Of a stretch of 49,655 bases of DNA, positions 1-7,852 are shown piece after piece; the first letter of the stretch is position 1, and every line of letters begins with the position of its first letter. The position numbers and the translations under genes were made by a program. The DNA is from Bacteroidales bacterium. Lineage in GTDB: Bacteria; Bacteroidota; Bacteroidia; Bacteroidales; WCHB1-69. The stretch covers positions 1 through 49,655 of the forward strand of contig JAFPVR010000005.1 of NCBI GenBank assembly GCA_017395245.1, read 5' to 3'. The notes under the pieces are model-generated. The model saw only the letters and a program-made list of their open reading frames with translations. It was not told where the DNA came from and did not search any database.

Positions 1-1
1 T

Positions 2-226
2 CCCTCAACTCCTGTTGTATATGAAAATGATCCAACAGGTAGGCAAGATGGCAGTTTATATATGGAAGTCATTTCATATTCTATAATATTACAAAGAGCG
101 GAAAGAAGAAACGAAGCTTTTACATCAAAATTATTCCCCCCCAAAAAAAAAGTTGAAACAAAAACAGAAGACACAAATAGAGAGACACCTGTTATGGAAA
201 CAGGAAACCTGTTTGAGAATGAATAG
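2..226 (+). CDS. C-terminal end of an unidentified protein (cut by window edge)
   Basis: A frame is open from position 2 to a TAG at 224-226 and gives the last 74 residues of a protein whose start lies outside the window. It is rich in Lys, Glu and Thr near the end and finishes in GNLFENE. No motif is recognisable. The stop lies one base before the ATG (228) of the truncated methyltransferase, so the two probably shared a transcript and perhaps a restriction-modification role, but this is only context. The DNA is AT-rich like the next 670 bases and unlike the rest of the island. It could also be a chance open frame, although it has codon-like composition and tight coupling to the next gene. 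Confidence 0.4.
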   Translation, partial: PSTPVVYENDPTGRQDGSLYMEVISYSIILQRAERRNEAFTSKLFPPKKKVETKTEDTNRETPVMETGNLFENE

Positions 227-227
227 T

Positions 228-458
228 ATGCACACTTTACCAAGACATAGAACAATAAGAGTTTTTGAAGGATTTGCCGGATACGGAGGAGCGGCTTTTG
301 CCCTTAGACGCTCTGGCATTCGTCATCGTGTAGTTGGTTTTTCGGAGAACGCCCCAGATGCTATAGAACTTTATCAATACAGTTTTCCTATTACCAAAAA
401 CTTTGGTGACATCAAGCAAATCAATCCAAATACAAGAAACTTCCCAAATTTTGAATAG
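228..458 (+). pseudogene. Truncated DNA (cytosine-5) methyltransferase, N-terminal fragment
   Basis: The 76-residue product carries the start of the C5-methyltransferase fold: motif I as FAGYGG with an aromatic lead-in, a motif II-like acidic segment (VVGFSE), and a motif III-like GDI. The frame ends at a TAG right after NFPNFE, the point where family members run into the catalytic PCQ loop (motif IV). Motifs IV to X and the target recognition domain are therefore missing and it cannot methylate DNA. Complete enzymes of this family usually exceed 300 residues. ATG 228 was chosen because it follows the upstream stop by one base; ATG 219 is also in frame. The McrB-like gene starts 19 nt downstream. 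The likely history is recombination that kept only the 5' end of the methyltransferase. Confidence 0.75.
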
Positions 459-477
459 TGTATAATAAACAACCATT

Positions 478-1938
478 ATGGCAAGAAATATACAGCAAAA
501 GTACAAAGAGATCTATGAAGAACTAAAGCTTTTTATTGAAACCTGTTCTACATCTCCCAAAAGCGTTCAGAATTACACAGATTTCAAACGCATAAATGAA
601 TGTATCCAAGAAGTTTTAGGAAATCCAGAGATTACCATTCTTGATATTACAAATCCAGTAGAATTTGCAGAAATAGTAAAAAAATTAAATAATAATGAGC
701 GGTATCGAAGCTATAATAGAAAAGGTAATAATCAGTATTCAAGTGCTGTTCTGAATTATCAGAATTTTTTATTTGCAAGGAAATTTGCCGCATCAATCAA
801 ACCTCAAAATGAAAGATTGAATTTTTCAAATAAATCTATTCAGTCACATAATACAGACGACTTATCTCTATCAATTGAAAATATAGTACAATCTATCCTC
901 TCCACCGGCCTAATCTATTCCGAAACCCTCATCAAGCGCCTCGCCTATTCGCTGATGGCCAAGCCTTTCGTTATCCTCAGCGGTCTGGCGGGTTCAGGAA
1001 AGACGCAGCTGGCGTTGGCTTTTGCCAAGTGCTTGAGCGAGAACATCGAGGAGCAGGTCTGCACGGTTTCCATCGGGGCGGATTGGACCAACCGCGAGCC
1101 GCTGCTAGGTTATCCAAACGCTTTAAATAAAGACGAATATGTGAAACCCGAAAGCGGTGTGTTGCAACTCCTGATGCGAGCCAACGAAGACCCAGACAAA
1201 CCCTATTTCCTGATTCTCGATGAAATGAACCTCAGCGTGGTGGAACGCTACTTCGCCGATTTCCTCAGTGCTATGGAGTCGGGAGAGAAAATCAAACTTT
1301 GGGACAATGAAGCAGGAAACGTTCCCAAAGAAATTGAATTGCCCAAGAACGTCTTCATCATCGGCACCATCAATGTGGACGAAACCACCTATATGTTCAG
1401 TCCGAAGGTGCTCGACCGCGCCAATGTGATTGAATTCAAGATCGCGCCCGACGAAATGGAGCGATATCTCAACGAGAAAAAGGACATCCACCTCGAAAAG
1501 GCTTATTCCGCCTGCGCTGATATGGCTGAAGATTTCGTCAACAAGGCTAAGTCTCAGATTCAGATAGACAACAATGATGAGAAATCGGTCTTGCTTTCAT
1601 TCTTCAAAGAACTAAAAAAGGTCAACGCCGAGTTTGGCTACCGCACCGTGAACGAAATCAGCCGTTACCTGCATTTCTCCGATGAAGAATTGTCTGCTGA
1701 TTCAGCCATAGACACCGCCATTCTGCAAAAACTGTTGTCCAAGCTGCATGGCTCCCGCAAGAAACTTGTCCCTGTGCTTAGTTCCATGTGGAAGCTCTGC
1801 CTGAACGATGGCATTACCAAAGAGATAGACGCCGAATTTAACGCAACCGATTTCAAGTATCCCGAATCTGCGGAAAAGATTCAAAGGATGTACAATGCCG
1901 TTGTGGATAATGGGTTTACGAGTTTTGCGGAGGCGTAA
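478..1938 (+). CDS. McrB-like AAA+ NTPase of a McrBC-type (type IV) restriction system
   Basis: This 486-residue protein has an N-terminal domain (about 1-135) with no recognised motif, where modified-DNA recognition would be expected, followed by a McrB-type AAA+ motor. Visible motifs are Walker A GLAGSGKT (169-176), Walker B FLILDE with D248-E249, and the sensor/signature stretch GTINVDETT (296-304) leading to LDR at 312-314, an arginine-finger position. McrB family motors use GTP to translocate DNA and activate a McrC nuclease. Partners lie immediately downstream: a DUF1016 gene after 16 nt and a DUF2357 McrC-like gene. The gene is a compositional mosaic. Hand counts give 19/60 G+C at 601-660 but 35/60 at 1021-1080, with the change near 895, between the N-terminal domain and the motor. 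This suggests the recognition domain was replaced by recombination. The NTPase assignment is firm; GTP rather than ATP use is inferred from the family. Confidence 0.85.
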   Translation: MARNIQQKYKEIYEELKLFIETCSTSPKSVQNYTDFKRINECIQEVLGNPEITILDITNPVEFAEIVKKLNNNERYRSYNRKGNNQYSSAVLNYQNFLFARKFAASIKPQNERLNFSNKSIQSHNTDDLSLSIENIVQSILSTGLIYSETLIKRLAYSLMAKPFVILSGLAGSGKTQLALAFAKCLSENIEEQVCTVSIGADWTNREPLLGYPNALNKDEYVKPESGVLQLLMRANEDPDKPYFLILDEMNLSVVERYFADFLSAMESGEKIKLWDNEAGNVPKEIELPKNVFIIGTINVDETTYMFSPKVLDRANVIEFKIAPDEMERYLNEKKDIHLEKAYSACADMAEDFVNKAKSQIQIDNNDEKSVLLSFFKELKKVNAEFGYRTVNEISRYLHFSDEELSADSAIDTAILQKLLSKLHGSRKKLVPVLSSMWKLCLNDGITKEIDAEFNATDFKYPESAEKIQRMYNAVVDNGFTSFAEA

Positions 1939-1954
1939 TTAATCAGAATTATTT

Positions 1955-3145
1955 ATGATGAAAGCAAATGTTCGTAATCCTATGAAGAATAAAATCAAGA
2001 TGACAACTGAAAATATGAGCGAATTGGAGCAACAATTTGCTTATGTAAATACCATAATTGAGAGGCATCGCGAATCTGCCATCAGGTTGGTGAATGGCGA
2101 AGCATTGCTGACAAACTGGGAAATCGGGCAATATATTTCAACACAACTGCAGTCATCGGCGTGGGGCGACAAAGTAGTAAGTCAATTGGCCGATTACTTA
2201 AAACGGATGAATCCGAAACGGAGGGGCTTCGGCAAACGTCACCTGTACAACATGGTCAAGTTCTATGACCTCTATGCCAAAGAGGAATTCTCCGATCTGG
2301 TCATGCGGCTTCATCTTCCCGAAAATGTGCAATTACCGATTGCACATTTTCAGGAAACGCATTTGTCAAGTGAAACAATTGTGCAATTGCCAATTGCACA
2401 AATAGAAACCGCCCAAATCACAATGCCTGCAGTGCTCAGTCTAATACCTTTTACAAGCCATATTGAAATTATGAGCCGTTGTCGTTCAAACGAAGAGCGG
2501 CTGTTCTATATGCTTTACGCTGCACAGCAGCATCTTAAGACAGAAGAACTTCGTAGATGCATTGTCAACCAAACATTTTCGTCATTGCTTGAAAAGGACA
2601 AGATGTTGTCACCTGCTCTTCTGGACGAGTATCCCAATGCTGACTTCATCCTTAAAGACAGGGCTTTTGTGGATTTCTTGAATCTGCCAAAGTCACACAA
2701 CGAGCATCACTTGCACAATGGTCTGCTGGAACACATGAAGGAATTCATTATGGAGTTAGGCAAAGATTTTCTGTTCATGGAGAGTGAATACGGTGTTCAG
2801 GTTGGTGGCTCGACAAAACGAATAGATTTGCTGTTTTATCACCGAGCACTGCAATGCCTTGTGGCCATAGAATTGAAGGCGACGGATTTTGAACCAGAAT
2901 TTGTTGGAAAGATGGATATGTATCTGGAGGCGCTTGACCGTGATGTTAAACGCGAGAACGAGAATCCGAGTATCGGCATCATTTTATGTCCATCTGCCGA
3001 CCGCAGCATGGTTGAATACACATTAAGCCGTTCTCTTAGTCCAACTATGGTTGCCGAATATCAACGCAAACTGATTCCTCAAGATGTTATGCAACGGTCA
3101 CTACAGGAATATTGTGATTTTTTGCAAAAAGGCATCAATAAGTAA
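1955..3145 (+). CDS. DUF1016/YhcG family PD-(D/E)xK nuclease
   Basis: This 396-residue protein has the two-domain YhcG layout: an N-terminal helical DUF1016_N region (LLTNWEIGQYIS, then GKRHLYNMVKFYDLY) and a C-terminal PD-(D/E)xK nuclease. The nuclease residues are visible as D291 in KRIDLLFY and E306-x-K308 in AIELKA. Between the domains the sequence VQLPIA occurs twice, encoded by two perfect DNA palindromes (2321-2351 and 2379-2401). The gene sits between the McrB-like and McrC-like genes with 16 and 9 nt gaps, so it is probably translated with them. It could be an extra nuclease subunit or an independent defence gene that landed in the operon. ATG 1955 is the first start; ATGs at about 1982-2018 are alternatives and would remove only a basic leader. 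Confidence 0.85.
   Translation: MMKANVRNPMKNKIKMTTENMSELEQQFAYVNTIIERHRESAIRLVNGEALLTNWEIGQYISTQLQSSAWGDKVVSQLADYLKRMNPKRRGFGKRHLYNMVKFYDLYAKEEFSDLVMRLHLPENVQLPIAHFQETHLSSETIVQLPIAQIETAQITMPAVLSLIPFTSHIEIMSRCRSNEERLFYMLYAAQQHLKTEELRRCIVNQTFSSLLEKDKMLSPALLDEYPNADFILKDRAFVDFLNLPKSHNEHHLHNGLLEHMKEFIMELGKDFLFMESEYGVQVGGSTKRIDLLFYHRALQCLVAIELKATDFEPEFVGKMDMYLEALDRDVKRENENPSIGIILCPSADRSMVEYTLSRSLSPTMVAEYQRKLIPQDVMQRSLQEYCDFLQKGINK
2321..2351. repeat. In-frame perfect palindrome, copy 1
   Basis: The 13-base arms GAAAATGTGCAAT and ATTGCACATTTTC are exact reverse complements around a 5-base loop. The element lies inside the DUF1016 gene and is translated as part of ENVQLPIAHFQ. It shares its core with copy 2, 27 bases downstream. 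Confidence 0.85.
2379..2401. repeat. In-frame perfect palindrome, copy 2
   Basis: The 11-base arms TTGTGCAATTG and CAATTGCACAA flank a single C. It is in the same reading phase as copy 1 and again encodes VQLPIAQ. This looks like a short palindromic element tolerated in the linker between the two DUF1016 domains. Confidence 0.85.
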
Positions 3146-3154
3146 AATGATGTT

Positions 3155-5467
3155 ATGACAGGTTACCTCGACATACCTATCGTAGGAAAGCACGGAAGCG
3201 TGAAGCTGTTGGTGTACCCACAATCTTCAAATGCAAAAGTGTTTGAGGAAGTGGATCCACAGGACGGCGAGTCAAGATGGCAATTGGTGGAGGGCGAGGA
3301 ATACGAATATGCCTTTGAAGGCGATTACCATTTTAAGGAACACGAATTGGTCCGACCATCAAAAAGTTCGTCCTCAAGAGGTTGGATCAAAACGGGCATC
3401 TATGTCGGTTGCCTATCACTGACCGTCACTAACGATGCTGGCTTTGAAGCCGAGGTCAGTTTTGAGGTGCGTTCCGTCAAAATGGATTACCGGACGGACT
3501 ACAAGACGATGCTCCACGATATCACCAGCCATTTCACGGATTTGGTGATGATGCAAGGAGCGCCTGTCACCCAACGGTTTGAAGTGGATGTCAATGAAGA
3601 CAGCCAAACGCTATATCAGCAATTTGCCTTCATGAAATCGTTGGTGGACAGCGAGGAGTTTGAAGAAGCCTTGAACAAGATTCTTTATAATCCTATCCAC
3701 AAATGGACGGGAACGATCATAGAGAAAGACATTTGTTCCGTAAAGAAACTCGGGCGGCAGGAATTAAAACAGATTGCCTCCAATAAGAATCGGTTGCCAC
3801 TGGGAGAAGGAATAACTATTGGCGACCATATTGACAGCGTTCCGCGAAGATTGTCGGTTTCCTACAAGAAAGACACTGTCGATGTGACAGAAAACCGTTT
3901 TGTGAAGTTTGTATTGCAGTCGTTTTCTTCATTTTGCAGCATCATCCAGCAATGCAAAAATGCCAGTCCAAGACTGAAAACCGAGGCTGAACTGACGGCA
4001 AACAAACTGACGGGATGGCTGAGCCGCAGCTTCTTCCTGGATGTTTCCAACTTGCAGACTGTGACTTTGAATAGTCCCGCATTGCAGCGCAAAGAAGGCT
4101 ATCGGGAAGTGCTGCAGGCCTGGATGATGTCGAAACTGGCGGCACAAATCACTTGGAAAGGCGGAGACAACGTGTATCAAGCCGGCAAACGGAATGTGGC
4201 GGCTCTTTACGAATATTGGGTGTTCTTCAAGTTGCTTGACATCGTTAAAGAAACCTTCCATTTGGAACTGACGGAAGAAGATGAAAAGAAGTTAGTCAAA
4301 ACCGACAAGGACCACATCAATCTAGAACTCAAGCAAGGCCATACAAAAATGATAGGCGGTCAGTTCCGCGAAGCCTCTCGAACTTTGAATGTGCGCTTGT
4401 ATTACAACCGCACTTTCAGCACATCCGACCAACTGGACAAAAGCGGTTCTTGGACCACCGCCATGCGTCCCGATTACACTTTGTCAATTTGGTCGGGAAA
4501 CATCAAGGAAAACGAAGCAGAAGAGCAAGACCTCATCGTTCACATCCATTTTGATGCAAAGTATAAACTGAACCGAATCCTGCTCAACGAAAGAGAACTT
4601 GACGACACACATACTTTTGAAGATGAGGATGCAGAACTTTCGGAAGAAGATTTGCTGATGAATCAGGAGAAGAAGGAAGAAGAAAAAGGCATCTACAAAC
4701 GGGTGGATTTGTTGAAAATGCACGCATACAAAGACGCTATTCGACGCACAAGTGGCGCTTATATCCTTTATCCCGGTTCAGAAAACAAAAGGTTGAAAGG
4801 CTTTCATGAGGTACTGCCAGGCTTGGGAGCCTTCTGTCTGTCGCCAAACAGCATGGAAAAGGATTCAAAAGAAATCGAACGGTTCCTGCATGATATTTTG
4901 GACCACATGCTCAACAGGGCTTCGCAACGGGAGCGCATCTCGTACCACACTTACGAAGTTTATAAAAGCGATCCCTCTGTAGTTTGCGAGCCTATGCCAG
5001 AACCATATGGGGTCAACCGTGATTTGATTCCGGAAGAGACCTTTGTATTGTTGGGCTCGTTCCATGATGAGAATCATCTGCAATGGATACTTGGCAATAA
5101 CCTATACAATACTAGAACTGACACCAGAAATGGTTCTGTGCGCCTGAAACAAGAAATATCTTCAGCAAAGTACTTATTACTGCACAATGGTGATAAACAA
5201 CTTTTGCTTAGGTTGGGAAATAAAGGTCCACGTGTCATGTCAAAAGAAAGATTGAAGACGTTGCCATTCGCTTCTTTGTACACACCATCAATGCCTTACT
5301 ATGTGGTTTTTGACATTTCCGCCAAAGAACCTGACAGAGAGTTTAAAGAAGTCCGGTGGAATATTGGTAAAATGATTAAAGACGGCATTATAAAGGGAGG
5401 TCCCTTGAGTGCAGCTCCTGAAGGAATTTCCCTTGCGACACTGATGAAGTATGTTATTCACATCTAA
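3155..5467 (+). CDS. DUF2357 (McrC-like) nuclease subunit
   Basis: This 770-residue protein matches the DUF2357 family, whose members have a beta-rich N-terminus, a helical middle and a C-terminal PD-(D/E)xK nuclease and act as McrC-like partners of McrB motors. The central stretch has the family pattern ALYEYWVFFKLLDIV. Nuclease residues are visible as D440 in RPDYTLSIW and D467-x-K469 in HFDAKYK. It starts 9 nt after the DUF1016 stop and is the last gene of the three-gene McrB/DUF1016/DUF2357 unit. The expected role is cleavage of invading, probably modified, DNA after McrB-driven translocation. A Lys/Glu-rich tract (residues about 495-515) interrupts the nuclease fold and is probably a surface loop. 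Confidence 0.8.
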   Translation: MTGYLDIPIVGKHGSVKLLVYPQSSNAKVFEEVDPQDGESRWQLVEGEEYEYAFEGDYHFKEHELVRPSKSSSSRGWIKTGIYVGCLSLTVTNDAGFEAEVSFEVRSVKMDYRTDYKTMLHDITSHFTDLVMMQGAPVTQRFEVDVNEDSQTLYQQFAFMKSLVDSEEFEEALNKILYNPIHKWTGTIIEKDICSVKKLGRQELKQIASNKNRLPLGEGITIGDHIDSVPRRLSVSYKKDTVDVTENRFVKFVLQSFSSFCSIIQQCKNASPRLKTEAELTANKLTGWLSRSFFLDVSNLQTVTLNSPALQRKEGYREVLQAWMMSKLAAQITWKGGDNVYQAGKRNVAALYEYWVFFKLLDIVKETFHLELTEEDEKKLVKTDKDHINLELKQGHTKMIGGQFREASRTLNVRLYYNRTFSTSDQLDKSGSWTTAMRPDYTLSIWSGNIKENEAEEQDLIVHIHFDAKYKLNRILLNERELDDTHTFEDEDAELSEEDLLMNQEKKEEEKGIYKRVDLLKMHAYKDAIRRTSGAYILYPGSENKRLKGFHEVLPGLGAFCLSPNSMEKDSKEIERFLHDILDHMLNRASQRERISYHTYEVYKSDPSVVCEPMPEPYGVNRDLIPEETFVLLGSFHDENHLQWILGNNLYNTRTDTRNGSVRLKQEISSAKYLLLHNGDKQLLLRLGNKGPRVMSKERLKTLPFASLYTPSMPYYVVFDISAKEPDREFKEVRWNIGKMIKDGIIKGGPLSAAPEGISLATLMKYVIHI

Positions 5468-5508
5468 CCACCAATCATTAAAAACATAAAACTTTTCAAA
5501 CAACCCCT

Positions 5509-5691
5509 ATGCCCCACACCCTCTACAAAACCCAAGGCACTTGTTCGCAGTTCATCGATGTGACCGTCGATGACGACGGCGTCATTCAGCAGGTCTTCTT
5601 CATAGGCGGATGCGACGGGAACAGGCAAGAGTTCTGCACCATCATAATCCATCAGAATCGTTCAATATCGCCACAAATTAAACAACAATAG
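5509..5691 (+). pseudogene. Truncated TSCPD-domain gene, copy 1
   Basis: The first 37 codons are nearly identical to the intact TSCPD gene at 6942-7193, up to the GGCDGN motif (about 5509-5622 at the DNA level). After that the sequence diverges completely and ends after 60 residues, without the second half that gives the domain its name (CGGKPTSCPDQL). The SEC-C gene begins 7 nt after its stop. It reads as the 5' remnant of a duplicated or interrupted TSCPD gene and is probably non-functional, though a short peptide could still be made. Confidence 0.75.
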
Positions 5692-5698
5692 TCATCCT

Positions 5699-6937
5699 AT
5701 GAATAAGAATAAACAAAGAACGCTGGAGAACCTTTTTGAAAAGCTGGAGATAGAAGATGTTCTCGATAATGCCGAAGTAATGGGGTATAATCCCGACAAA
5801 CGGTTGGACAGGTTGGAAAAGCCCGAACTCATCCGGAAAGAGCTGGCACGAGCCATCCTGGATGATCCGAAAACGCTCCTGCGGCAGCTTCCCGTCGAGG
5901 ATTTGATATTACTCCACACTTTGAGGAACGCAGAACCCGGAATGGGAATGAGAGCATACCACACTTCGCAAGTGATGTCGATGGCGCTGCTGGGTGTCGC
6001 CGAACAGTCGTTGGTGATTGAAGACGATTCAATGGAAATGATCAGCATCACGGAGGATTTCAAACAAGCCATCCGTCCTTGCTTTGACGAAGTGGTGAAC
6101 GACTTCGAAGTTAAGCTGCGCTTGCACGTTGAAGAGTTCCTGATCGGTGCACTCAACCTCTACGGCATCCTGACACGAAGCGAGCTTAAAGCCATCCTGA
6201 AAGAGTGTCTTGACTTGGAAGATGACGGCTCCGGAATGTTCAACCATATCTACCCGTATTCCATTACCTTGAAATTGCAGGAGTACGACGGATATTTCCA
6301 TGGAGGAGAGGATTTCTTCCTTTCCCCGTTTGTTCTCGATTACGGTTCAATCCTCAGGGAACAGGAAAAGCGAAAAGAGGTAACATTCTTGAAACATTTC
6401 GACCGTGACACTCTGAGAAAGGCCGGAGAAATGCCCATCCCCGTCATACCTAACTGCACCAGCGGAAAATTGTTGAAAACGCTGCAGAACAAATTAGGTT
6501 ACACAGAACCAGTCGCCCTGTTCCAACAATTTCAGATGTGGCAAATGATTCAAGAAGAAAATTTGAGCACCGTCTTGCAGATGATAATCGAAAACGCCCC
6601 GAAGAAATTGAATGGCCTCAACGAGTTGAATGACGTAGTGCAAATCCTCACAGAATTCCTGAACAACGCCCCGCGATGGATATTCCGGGGACGTTGCCCG
6701 AACGATCTTCAGAAGCCGCTCACCTCCGCCCCCTCCATCACCCTCGGACCCAACATGCAAAACATGGGATTCAGGCAGGAGGACGTGCAACAATTGGCGA
6801 ATGATGCGTGGGCGGGAGGACCATTCTTCTACCCCGGAGCGGCAGCACCCTTCGCCAAAACGAATAAAATCGGCCGCAACGACCCCTGTCCCTGCGGGAG
6901 CGGCAAAAAATACAAGAACTGCTGTGGGAAAAACTAA
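5699..6937 (+). CDS. SEC-C zinc-motif protein of unknown function
   Basis: The C-terminus of this 412-residue protein is a clear SEC-C motif ([18 protein letters not shown]), the zinc-binding tail found on SecA and on many unrelated bacterial proteins. The first ~385 residues are mostly helical and charged and I do not recognise a family. There is no signal peptide or membrane segment, so it should be cytoplasmic. It is framed by two TSCPD genes, the upstream one truncated, and ends 4 nt before the intact copy, so it may be co-transcribed with that gene. A role in defence is possible from location only. Confidence 0.75.
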   Translation: MNKNKQRTLENLFEKLEIEDVLDNAEVMGYNPDKRLDRLEKPELIRKELARAILDDPKTLLRQLPVEDLILLHTLRNAEPGMGMRAYHTSQVMSMALLGVAEQSLVIEDDSMEMISITEDFKQAIRPCFDEVVNDFEVKLRLHVEEFLIGALNLYGILTRSELKAILKECLDLEDDGSGMFNHIYPYSITLKLQEYDGYFHGGEDFFLSPFVLDYGSILREQEKRKEVTFLKHFDRDTLRKAGEMPIPVIPNCTSGKLLKTLQNKLGYTEPVALFQQFQMWQMIQEENLSTVLQMIIENAPKKLNGLNELNDVVQILTEFLNNAPRWIFRGRCPNDLQKPLTSAPSITLGPNMQNMGFRQEDVQQLANDAWAGGPFFYPGAAAPFAKTNKIGRNDPCPCGSGKKYKNCCGKN

Positions 6938-6941
6938 TGTC

Positions 6942-7193
6942 ATGAAACACACCCTATACAAAACCCAAGGCACCTGCTCGCAGTTCATCGACGTGACCGT
7001 CGATGACGAGGGCGTCATTCAGCAGGTCTTCTTTTATGGCGGATGCGACGGAAACCTCCAGGGCATCTGCCGGCTGGTCGTCGGACAGAAAATCGACGAT
7101 GTCATCCCAAAACTCAACGGCATCCGCTGCGGAGGGAAGCCCACCTCCTGCCCCGACCAGCTCTGCCGCGCACTGGAAACCCTCAAAAAATAA
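6942..7193 (+). CDS. TSCPD domain protein
   Basis: This 83-residue protein matches the small stand-alone TSCPD family: GGCDGN at 32-37, a central LVVGQKIDDVIPKLNGI, then CGGKPTSCPDQL near the C-terminus. The conserved cysteines suggest metal binding. The same domain occurs at the C-terminus of some class II ribonucleotide reductases, but the role of the free form is not established. ATG 6942 was chosen because the protein then begins like the duplicated copy at 5509 (HTLYKTQGTCSQFIDV). The YqaE-like gene follows after 6 nt. Confidence 0.85.
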   Translation: MKHTLYKTQGTCSQFIDVTVDDEGVIQQVFFYGGCDGNLQGICRLVVGQKIDDVIPKLNGIRCGGKPTSCPDQLCRALETLKK

Positions 7194-7199
7194 GCCACT

Positions 7200-7355
7200 A
7201 TGTCCCTCTTCCGCGTCATCCTGTCCATCATCTTCCCGCCGCTGGCCGTCATCGACCGGGGGTGCGGGTCGGTGCTCATCGTCTTCATCCTCACCTGCGC
7301 CGGATGGGTGCCGGGAGTCATCGCCGCGCTGGTCATCCTGAACAAAAATACGTGA
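7200..7355 (+). CDS. YqaE/Pmp3-family small membrane protein
   Basis: This 51-residue peptide reads MSLFRVILSIIFPPLAVI, then a DRGCG turn, then a second hydrophobic segment with GWVPGVIAAL. This is the two-helix hairpin of the YqaE/Pmp3 family (usual length about 50-60), which sits in the cytoplasmic membrane and has been linked in yeast and plants to membrane potential and salt stress. Its function in Bacteroidota is unknown. It starts 6 nt after the TSCPD stop and may be part of that transcript. Confidence 0.85.
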   Translation: MSLFRVILSIIFPPLAVIDRGCGSVLIVFILTCAGWVPGVIAALVILNKNT

Positions 7356-7376
7356 CCACGTTTGGCGGACTTTTTG

Positions 7377-7384
7377 TATTTTTG
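7377..7384 (+). promoter_or_regulatory. Bacteroidota -7 promoter box TATTTTTG
   Basis: Matches TAnnTTTG about 95 nt before the internally deleted DUF1016 gene. The expected -33 TTTG is not at ideal spacing, so confidence is moderate. Confidence 0.5.
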
Positions 7385-7479
7385 CCGATTGTGAAGTTTT
7401 TCTTTGGAAACGCCACTTCATACAATAACTCAAGAACAAGCAATAGGAACTAAAACAAAATCGACAAAACATAATCTGT

Positions 7480-7839
7480 ATGGAACATTCTATCTCAATC
7501 TTGGACAAAGACTATTCCCGGTGGATCAGCGAACTGAGTTCACGTTACCGCAGAAGCCAGATTAAAGCGGCGGTGAAAGCTTATACGGAAATCGTCCCCC
7601 AACTTGGGGAACATTTTACTCAGCAAGTTGCTGAGCAAATTAATCTGGAGTTGTTTTCTGTTCCATGGGGACATCACATGTTGCTGATAGACAAGTGTAA
7701 AGGAAACCCGAAGAAAGCTTTGGGCATTTCGGAGTACGAACTGGCCAAACTCTACCCGGAAAAAGTGGAAGGGACTATCCCGACCATTGAGGAATTAGAA
7801 CAGAAATTGGGCGACAGGATCAAAAACGACAAGGACTAG
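7480..7839 (+). CDS. Internally deleted DUF1016/YhcG protein lacking the nuclease domain
   Basis: This 119-residue protein is assembled from three pieces of a DUF1016 protein in the right order: the start (YSRWISELSSRYRRSQIKAAV), the segment before the nuclease (LFSVPWGHHMLLIDKCKGNPKKAL), and the extreme C-terminus (GISEYELAKLYPEKVEG followed by PTIEELEQKL). The intervening ~50 and ~200 residues, including all PD-(D/E)xK catalytic residues, are absent, yet the frame stays open. It has its own -7 box upstream. It is either a relic after two in-frame deletions or a retained mini-protein. It differs from the full DUF1016 at 1955, so it is not simply a copy of that gene. Confidence 0.65.
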   Translation: MEHSISILDKDYSRWISELSSRYRRSQIKAAVKAYTEIVPQLGEHFTQQVAEQINLELFSVPWGHHMLLIDKCKGNPKKALGISEYELAKLYPEKVEGTIPTIEELEQKLGDRIKNDKD

Positions 7840-7852
7840 CAAAAAATTCATT

